DNA of 64,000 nt from Mercurialis annua (taxonomy: Eukaryota > Streptophyta > Magnoliopsida > Malpighiales > Euphorbiaceae): assembly GCF_937616625.2 (NCBI RefSeq), contig NC_065571.1, forward strand, positions 48,593,651 to 48,657,650. Direction: 5' to 3'. Of this stretch, positions 56,224-64,000 are shown one piece after another. A model generated the notes under the pieces. The model ran no database searches. It was not told where the DNA came from and saw nothing but the letters and a program-made list of their open reading frames with translations. The stretch's first letter is position 1. The number at the start of each line of letters is the position of its first letter. Made by a program: the position numbers and the translations under genes.

Positions 56224-56737
56224 CTCTCTCCATTTTTTTTATTTGTCACTTTAGACAAATGTATTTTTCCATCAATAGTTGTCTTTTTAGGAATTTAACA
56301 TAATATTAGCTATTATCTTCCAAATTTATCCCTCCCCTAATAAATAACTCTATTACTCAATTTACAAAACATTTATTACATAGTAGGGTTATATGAGTAT
56401 TTACTCCCATAATATAAGACAAAAATTCAATTTTCATAATATATACTCCCTCCGTCCCACTTTAGAAGTCCCATTTGACTTTACACACAGATTAAGAAAA
56501 CATTAATTATTCTTGTCTTTTCATGTTTTGCCCCTATTAATGATAGTGAAATTTTTCATAAAACTCTTTTAAGATAACTAAAATAAGGGTAAAATGGGGT
56601 ATTCAATGGAAAAGTATTCTAAAAATAGTAATGGGACTTTTTAAATGGGACATCCCAAAATAGAATATGGGACTTCTTAAACGGGACGGAGGGAGTACAA
56701 TTTTTGCTAAATGGACAACTAAAATAAATAGAGGGAG
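56224..56737. mobile_element. Outer Stowaway MITE of a nested pair
   Basis: The left end CTCTCTCCATTTTTTTTATT and the right end (inverted CTCCCTCTATTTATTTTAGT) are both next to TA. The arms share GTTGTC (left about 56279, right, inverted, about 56714). A second Stowaway, 56447-56695, sits inside it. Confidence 0.75.
56447..56695. mobile_element. Inner Stowaway MITE, 249 bp
   Basis: CTCCCTCCGTCCCACTTTAG on the left and the inverted form CTCCCTCCGTCCCGTTTAAG on the right, flanked by TA. The arms continue inward through AAGTCCCAT. Confidence 0.93.
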
Positions 56738-56739
56738 TA

Positions 56740-57464
56740 TATAGATATGGTAATTTAAGCATCCTGAAAATAAATAGATTAATAAACAAAAGACAGTGAA
56801 TTAAGTATAAAAAGTTAGAAGAAAGTACATGATTCATCATTTTTAAAATTGATTTATAAAAATACTATAAACTTTTAAATTACATTTTCCATTTGACCAT
56901 TTACACATTTTTAACTTAATTTCAATTTTCATTTGTAAAAATATTAATATATTTAAAAACAACAATAAAAACATTAAAATACACCACTAAAAAAAATTGT
57001 CTAACTAGCGTTGGTCAACGAGTGGTATGTTCTTTGTTAATTAATGAAGTACTGTTAATTTTAGGGCGTATATATTACGAGTTTTTTTTTGTATTTTTCA
57101 CTATTTATGTGGTGTATTTCAATGTTTTTTCAGTCTTTTTCTTAAACTGGTATTTTTATAAATAAAATTCAGTATTTTGAAAAATTATTTTTTACATCAT
57201 TTTTTTCTGGATAATTATGAAAAGGTACCAAAAATTTAATGAAGAGATTCAAAAGTATATATAGTTGGCTAATTGCTAGACAAATTAAAGCCGGCCTTTT
57301 CCTGATTAGCATAAACAGCTCACTCACATCGTCAAAACCCCACGCTATTTGTCACCTAGTAATTAATTAATGAGTCCATTTCTTCATTAATTCTTCATCT
57401 CCTTCTCAAACCAAGTAATTCATTCCACTAATCATATGCAATTCATCTACCATCCATTTTCATT
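56740..57464. other. Upstream region of the LRR receptor-like kinase gene
   Basis: AT-rich. TATATATA at 57256-57263 lies about 200 bp before the start codon and is a plausible TATA box, with a C/T-rich leader (CTTCATCTCCTTCTC) between the two. No gene is seen in the rest. Confidence 0.35.
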
Positions 57465-60400
57465 ATGCCTCATCGCAGGGCACTATGTTTTCCTCTCGCC
57501 ACCCTAATCTTATTTACAGTAGTAATATTACTCCATGCAGTTCCCGGGTCGGCTGATGATGCCGACGCCCTCATCGCCTTCAAGAATTCCCTCTCGAACC
57601 CCTCCTTGCTCTCCGATTGGACGAAGACCACTCCTCCATGCAGCGGCAATACTTCAAACTGGGTGGGCGTGCACTGCAACAATGACGGGGACGTAGATAA
57701 ACTGACACTGGAGAGTATGGGGCTGTCGGGCCAGATTGAACTCGACTCGCTAGCACAGCTGCTCAAGATGAGAGCCTTGAGTTTCAAGAACAACAGCTTC
57801 GAGGGCGGGTTGCCTGCCGGACTCACTAAACTCACATTCTTGAAGACTCTCTACTTGTCGTTTAATCAATTCTCCGGTGTGCTTCCGGACAATGCTTTTC
57901 TTGGGATGAGTTCATTGACTCAGCTCTTTTTGGGATATAATGATCTGAGTGGGCCGATTCCTTCTTCACTCGTACCGTTGTCCAGGCTTGTTAGACTCGG
58001 TTTGGAGGATAACCGGTTTGAAGGTCAGATACCGGAATTTCAACAACAGTTCACTTACTTTAACGTCTCCGGTAACCATTTGAAGGGTCATATTCCTTCT
58101 GCCCTCTCTGCCCTCGATATCACCTCTTTCACAGGTAATTCATTTTTACCAATTAAATTTAGGCTTAATCATTATAGAGTATCCAACTTTTTCAATTTTT
58201 TTATTTATGACATCACCTTTTAAGAAAATTTAATTTTATATTTATTTTCAATTTTTTTGTTCAAATTGGAACTGAGAAAAGTTTAACTATGTTGTTATAT
58301 AGCTTCATATTGGTCATATTTACATTTTTATGATAAAAAATTAAATATGAGGCAAAATGAATAGTATATTTGAACTTTTTTCCACTTCAATTTAAACAAA
58401 TGACTATAATTAAAATTAAAAATTAAAAAATAAACTAAAATTGAGGATTTTTAAAGATGAGATCATAAACGAAAAAAGTCAAAAAGGTGGAGTATTTTTA
58501 GATGATTAAATTAAACTATGAACTTATTATATTTTCTTTATCTCTATATATAATTAATAAATTTGGACAATTTTTAAAGGTTTATTTCTATAATAATTTT
58601 ATTATTCCAAATGTATATTGCCTGATCTTGCAAGAAGTTCATTTACAGTTTGACGCGTACAAAAATGAAATTAATCATACTTTATAAGTAGTATATATTT
58701 AATTTATAATTATATGTATTATTATAAAAAAATAAAAAAATTATAAAGCCAACAAAAAAAATAGACAGGTAACATTTTTTGATAGTTGCTGCCTACATAG
58801 CACGAACACAAATGCAGAAAATAGTACATTTGAACGCGAATAATAATAAAATGGTGTCAATGTAAGATTTTCTATATTAAAAATAAAGTTATACGTTATA
58901 AATGTTAAATTTCCGACGCATTTCCAAAACTTAGGTTCTGCTATTACCAATTTACACGCAAAATCTCTACACATGTAATATAACCTTTAGTTGGATAGCT
59001 ATCTATATGATTGTGGTGTTGTATGTTTAAGATAGTTTATTTATTGAATATTAAACTCCCTCGGTCACTAGGGTTACCTAGAATTACATAATGGTCATTA
59101 AAATTGAGTTTGTTACAAAATGGTCACTAAACTATACCTTTTGTTATAAAGAGGTGTCACTCATATAAAACGCAACGTTTTTGCTTACATGGCAAGCTTT
59201 AATTACAAAACGATACATAGTTCAGTGACCTTTTTGCAATAAAAAGTATAACTCAATGACTTTTTTGTAATTCATGAAAAGTTTAGTATTCTTTTTGTAA
59301 CAACTTAAGCATGAAAACGATGTTTTTTATATGGGTGACACCCCTTTGTAATAAAAGGTATAGTTCAGTGACCATTTTGTAACAAAATGAAGTTTAGTGA
59401 TCATTATGTAATTCGAGGTAACCCTAGTGACCCATGGAGTTTAATATCCTTTATTTATTTAATAAGTTAATGGTAGTAACTCCATAATGTGCAGGGAATG
59501 ATGGGCTGTGTGGAAAGCCGCTGCTGGCATGCAAGTCCTCAAAGCATAAGATGCTCATAATTATAGTGGTGGTAGCAGCCTCTGTGCTTGCATTAGCTGC
59601 CATACTCGCATTTGCTTATTTGCGCAGCCGTCGCCGCCGCCAAGGAACCAAAACCACCCAAATAAACCAGCTCCAAGTTCAAAGAAGCCAGCCCCAGACA
59701 AAATTTGCAAATATTGACGACGGGAAGACAATCGAAAATAATGATAATAACGGGAAGCTTCATTTCGTGAGGAATGATCAGGAAAGGTTTGAGCTGCAAG
59801 AGCTGCTGAGGGCCTCTGCAGAGGTGCTGGGCAGCAGTGAATTCGGGCCGTCTTACAAGGCAGTGGTAACGGATGGACGTGCGATGGTTGCCAAGAGGTT
59901 TAGGGAAATGAGCAATGTCCGAAGAGATGAGTTTGAGGAGCACATGACTAGGCTGGGAGCTCTGTCACATCGCAACTTATTGCCGCTTGTTGCATTCTAC
60001 TACAGAAAAGATGAAAAGCTTTTAATTTCGGATTTTATTGAAAATGGAAGCTTGGCTAGTCATCTTCATACGACTGGGGGGATAGGGCTCGAGTGGGGAA
60101 TCAGACTGAAGATAATAAAGGGAGTCGCCAGGGGATTGGCGTACCTACACAGAGAGTTGCCGAGCCTCACGCTGCCGCATGGTCACCTCAAGTCCTCCAA
60201 CGTCCTCTTAGACCATACCTTGGAGCCCCTCTTGACTGACTATGCGTTGCTTCCCCTCGTCAACAAACCCCATGCTCTCCGCCACATGATCGCCTATACC
60301 TCCCCCGACTCTGACCGCGCCTCAAGAAAGACTGATGTGTGGAGCCTTGGCATTCTCATTCTTGAAATGCTTACGGGCAAGGTCCCAGCCAATTATCGCG

Positions 60401-60720
60401 GAAGGGGCGGGAATGGGGACTTGGCAACGTGGGTGAACTCTGTCGTAAGAGAGGAGTGGACGGGAGAGGTGTTCGATATGAAGATGAGAGGGACTAAGAA
60501 TGGGGAAGGGGAGATGCTGAAGCTGTTGAAAATAGGCATGTGCTGCTGCGAATGGAAGGTCGAGAGACGATGGGATTTGACGGAGGCTGTCGACAAGATC
60601 GAGCAACTCAATGAGCGAGACTCCGACTTTGATGAGTTTAGTTCCAATGCAAGTGATGCCGATATTTACTCCTCTCGAGCTATCACCGATGATGATTTCT
60701 CTTTTTCAATCACGGGCTGA
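57465..60720 (+). CDS. LRR receptor-like kinase of pollen-receptor (LRR-III, PRK) type, atypical kinase
   Basis: Predicted 631-aa protein from two exons, 57465-58134 and 59495-60720 (phase 1). A signal peptide of about 30 residues is followed by an LRR N-terminal domain (ALIAFKNSLSNPSLLSDW, NWVGVHC) and about five or six leucine-rich repeats to residue 222; a membrane span at about 243-266 precedes basic RSRRRR; the kinase-like domain spans about 325-595. The ATP-site lysine is present (VAKRF, K357). The catalytic loop reads HGHLKSSN (452-459), lacking the Asp of HRD, and the DFG position reads TDY (471-473). This is usual in LRR-III receptors, many of which are weak or inactive kinases that signal through partners. 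The acidic, Ser-rich C-terminus is also typical. The family acts at the plasma membrane in pollen tubes and other growing cells; which member this is cannot be said. The intron (1360 bp) carries a MITE at 59046-59449. Confidence 0.94.
59046..59449. mobile_element. Mutator-like MITE, 404 bp, in the intron of the LRR kinase gene
   Basis: The left end GAATATTAAACTCC and right end (inverted GGATATTAAACTCC) continue as GGTCACTAGGGTTACCT-GAATTACATAATG. A perfect 10-bp direct repeat TTTATTTATT flanks it (59036-59045 and 59450-59459). It ends about 45 bp before the intron acceptor at 59494, so it may displace branch-point sequence. Confidence 0.87.
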
Positions 60721-61085
60721 TTCATCAATCCGCCACATTTTTAAATAAATTTGTAGTTGACTCTATACTACCAGCCTGCTGGTCTTTGTTTTCTTTTTCA
60801 ATTTGTGCAAACCACCTTTGTTACATTAAGATAATCATTTGAGCTATACACATTCTTGAATATCAAATGCATACAGGTTTTGATCAGCTGCTTGTTTACA
60901 AACATCAGATTGCACTATTTTGTTTTGCTTATATATATATATTACAAAGTAATTATTTTCTATGCATGTCTAAACTAAAAAATATCACTTAGTACTTTAA
61001 AAGGTTAATGTCCCGTATAAAATAAGTTTTTGCTTTTTTATTTTTATTTTAAGCATAAACTCAATTTGTCTAATCTTTTAGAATA

Positions 61086-61590
61086 GGCCTAATCACTCAA
61101 AACCCCCTCACCTTTAAACTTGTTTTCAATTCTACCCCGACGTTGAAAATTTGTCAATTTTACCCACTTTTGAATTTTCCGTTTTCAATTGTACCCCAAT
61201 ATTTTAATTTTTGTTAATTTTTTTACTTAAATGATTAAATCGTTCAATTAATTAAGTCTAAACATGAAATTAAATTCTTTTTTATTCAAAAAAGTACAAA
61301 TAAGTCCTTTATTTTTAAAAACTAACTAAAAACCATAATCAAATTAACACTAATTTAAATTCTTAATTAATTTAACTAAATTTAAATAAATTTTAAAAAT
61401 ATACAATTAATATATGCGAGACATGTAAAATGTTTTAAACAAATTTCCAAACGCAAAAGACGTTAATTTAATTTTTCAGGGTACAATTGAAACACAAAAA
61501 TGCAAAATAGGGTAAAATTGACAAATTTGCAACGTCAGGGTATCATTGAAAAGGGGTTAAAAGGTCGGGGGTTTTTTAAGACATTAGGCC
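61086..61590. mobile_element. Mutator-like MITE, 505 bp, inverted near-copy of 23722-24224
   Basis: GGCCTAATCACTCAAAACCC on the left and, inverted, GGCCTAATGTCTTAAAAAAC on the right. A perfect 9-bp direct repeat TTTAGAATA flanks it (61077-61085 and 61591-61599). Reverse-complemented, it follows the element at 23722 almost base for base through its whole non-coding interior, so both derive from a recent common source. Confidence 0.92.
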
Positions 61591-61873
61591 TTTAGAATAA
61601 TCTTTTCAATTTTTTTATTCTATAACCCGATATATATTTTATGCTTTACTTTTTGTAAAAATGACGTCGTTTTTGACAGTGTGGATGATTAAAACGACGT
61701 CATTTTAAATATTTATATTATACATGCCACATAATATAAGGTTGTGCTATTAAGTGAGATGTTTGTAATTTGTGCTTAAATTGAAAAAAAATGTGAAAGG
61801 TTTTGCTATATGATGACATTAAGCCTACTTTAAATAGCAATGGCACTTGATTTTATAGATTAGTTTAAATATA

Positions 61874-62564
61874 CTCCATTTGTCCCATAAAAATAGACCA
61901 AATTAAAAACATCTATTCATCAAAAAAATAGACCAAATTGGATTTGTACATAATTAAGGAATAGTAGTTAAACTAATTAGTTTTAATTAACTTCCTATTA
62001 TACTCTTTAATTAATTATCTAGATATTTTAAATAATCTTAATAATATATGTTTGAAAAACACCAATTGTTTATTGAGATTACAAATAAATTTTGAAAATT
62101 AAATCTATTATTCCCTCCGTCCCAAAACAATAGTACACTTTCTTCTTTGCACACAGTTTAAAAAACATAATTAATGCTCTAACTTCTTCCAAATTTATCT
62201 TCATTTTTCCTATCATACCCTCATTAAATGTTATGATTATAGGCTAATAGTAATAAATGATACACTTTAAATAAGGACAATAGGGAAAATAAACACTTTA
62301 AATTGTGATTTACAAGAAAAGTGGACTATTGTTTTGGGATAAAAAAATAAAAAAAGTGGACTATTGTTTTGAGACGGAGGGAGTAATTTTGTATTATATT
62401 AAGTGATTTTTAATGACAATTAGAAGAATATAATTTGAGTGATTAAATTGATGAAGGGTAAAGTTGACATCTCAACTTAAATAACAAAATTCAAATAAAA
62501 ATTTGGTCAATATTTTGCGAAGCCTAAAATAGCAATTTGGCCTATTTTTATGGGACATAGTGAG
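61874..62564. mobile_element. Outer Stowaway-like MITE of a nested pair
   Basis: The left end CTCCATTTGTCCCATAAAAA and the right end (inverted CTCACTATGTCCCATAAAAA) are both next to TA, with arms continuing as TAGACCAAATT or TAGGCCAAATT. It is interrupted by the Stowaway at 62111-62383. Confidence 0.82.
62111..62383. mobile_element. Inner Stowaway MITE, 273 bp
   Basis: The left end TTCCCTCCGTCCCAAAACAA and the right end (inverted CTCCCTCCGTCTCAAAACAA) are flanked by TA. It is closely related to the arms of the interrupted element at 48314-48777. Confidence 0.92.
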
Positions 62565-64000
62565 TATTAATTTTAAAAACAATCGTAATGAACTATTTGA
62601 TTGAAAGTTTGAGTTAATCGAATGAAATTTAAATTATTCAAAATTTCAAAATAATTAATTGATATAAAATATAATATTAGTTGATTATTGATTCACTACA
62701 TATTTAGAAAATTAATGAAATTTTAAATAATGGTACAAAAAGGACCATACCATGAACTCTGTTACAAAAGACTAACAAACTAACTATAAATAAATTTTTA
62801 ATAATAAAATAAATTTAAAATAATTCAAAAGAATAACAATAATAGTCATTAATTTAGAATAATTTTTATGATAACCTAAATAAATATTTTATTTTTAATA
62901 AAGAAAGTTACAGTCGTTTTAGACTATAAATAGTTAAATGTTCTAATCTTTAACCATAAGAGCTTATTTGGATTTTTTACTTTAAAAAATAGAATTTTTA
63001 ACGGAGTTAAGAATATGGTCTTTTTGTACCATTTTTTATGAGTGTAAGCGAGCCTCAATCTATCTCAGAGGCCTAAAAATTCATGGGTTCTGACCACAAG
63101 AACCAATATGTATTTTTTGCCTTAGTAAAAAATTAGGCAAAAGGTATAATTTTATTAAGGTATAATTAAACCCTCTTTGTTTTCGAATAGAATAAGTAAC
63201 CTCTTTCGTCCAACACCATTAGAAACACTCGTTAATGGCTGACATGTCTCTCACAATTATATAGAAAAAAAGTTCAAAAATAATTTTAATATTTAATATA
63301 TTTACCAAAAATTTGAGGGGGTAATTGTTCCAAAAGTAAACTAAAAGGGTTTATTTATTCGATTTTAATACAACGAGGGTTTAATTGTTCAATTTAATTT
63401 AAAAACATGAGGGCTTAATTGTGCCCAAAAAATAAAAGCGTTGATATGTACTTTTGAAAAAAAAAGTCGAGAGTTTTTTTATACCTTCTATCTAAAAATT
63501 ATATATTTATTGAATATTTTTGGCTAATAAAATTACGTTAATTTTTGGTTCAGATGATATTAGCTTATTTTTCAATAAAAATAAAAGACTTAATGCATCC
63601 TTTGATTCCTAATTTTATATTATTTTATTCATTTAACTTTTTATTTTTTAATTTAATATATTGATATTCCATCTTTGAAGATTTGAAATTATCATTTCTA
63701 TAATTTTTTAATTTTTTCTTATCCAGTTGGTATGGATATTTAGTTATAAATTAAAATCGCCGCATGAACAACTCTTTTAAACTAACATGTAATAGGAGTA
63801 ATGTAAATTTTAAGGCTTTTTATGTAAAATACGGAATTTGGCAGCCCATTTATTTTTATACTGTTAAATTGTAATCTTTACATTGAGCACCTTAAAAATT
63901 TACAAAACTAACTTTATTTATTAAAAATATATTTTTTATACGGTTTTTTTAATTTTTTTTATTATTTTCAATTTTTTCTTCACTATTATATTTCTGCACT
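62565..64000. other. AT-rich DNA to the window end
   Basis: No gene is supported. Words such as GGGTTTAATTGT and GAGGGCTTAATTGTGCC between 63310 and 63430 resemble interiors of the GGCCTAAT or GAACAAAGG element families, but no termini were found. Confidence 0.45.

Overview
The window is nuclear DNA from a eudicot plant. The evidence is spliceosomal GT-AG introns in plant gene families (MATE/DTX, CPL4, GGCT2, DUF3537, pollen-receptor-type LRR kinase), strongly AT-rich intergenic DNA, Stowaway MITEs with the CTCCCTCCGT terminus, a TRIM, and an L1-type LINE whose ORF2 carries a C-terminal RNase H. The species cannot be fixed from the sequence alone. All exon models below were built by hand from splice sites, phase and family resemblance; no transcript or database search was available.

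Layout. 1.5-11.5 kb: two tandem MATE transporter genes on the + strand with the same eight-exon plan (489 and 482 aa), separated by a possible 52-codon ORF, a Mutator-like non-autonomous element and a TRIM. 11.9-13.0 kb: a second Mutator-like element whose centre is an array of GC-rich palindromes. 13.6-17.9 kb: an eight-exon CPL4-type RNA polymerase II CTD phosphatase gene (- strand). 19.5-20.3 kb: a decayed LINE ORF1. 21.6-32.3 kb: two tandem copies of an unrecognised acidic repeat-protein gene, the second split from its upstream region by a full-length LINE (about 5.5 kb, both ORFs open, 16-bp target duplication). 32.3-41.7 kb: gene-poor DNA with minisatellites, palindrome clusters, a cyclophilin exon relic, a 23-bp retroposon remnant and another Mutator-like MITE. 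41.8-44.2 kb: a gamma-glutamylcyclotransferase gene (- strand, eight coding exons). 44.3-52.2 kb: AT-rich, MITE-dense. 52.3-53.7 kb: a three-exon DUF3537 (gustatory-receptor-like) membrane protein (- strand). 57.5-60.7 kb: a two-exon LRR receptor-like kinase with atypical catalytic motifs and a MITE in its intron. 60.7-64 kb: more MITEs, no gene.

The genes do not form one pathway; they are typical neighbouring plant genes. The MATE pair and the acidic-repeat pair are local duplications. The most unusual material is a set of Mutator-like TIR elements with perfect 9-10 bp target duplications, two of which (with two or three related loci) carry arrays of short perfect palindromes that share architecture but not sequence, and the LINE inserted about 60 bp upstream of a recently duplicated gene.
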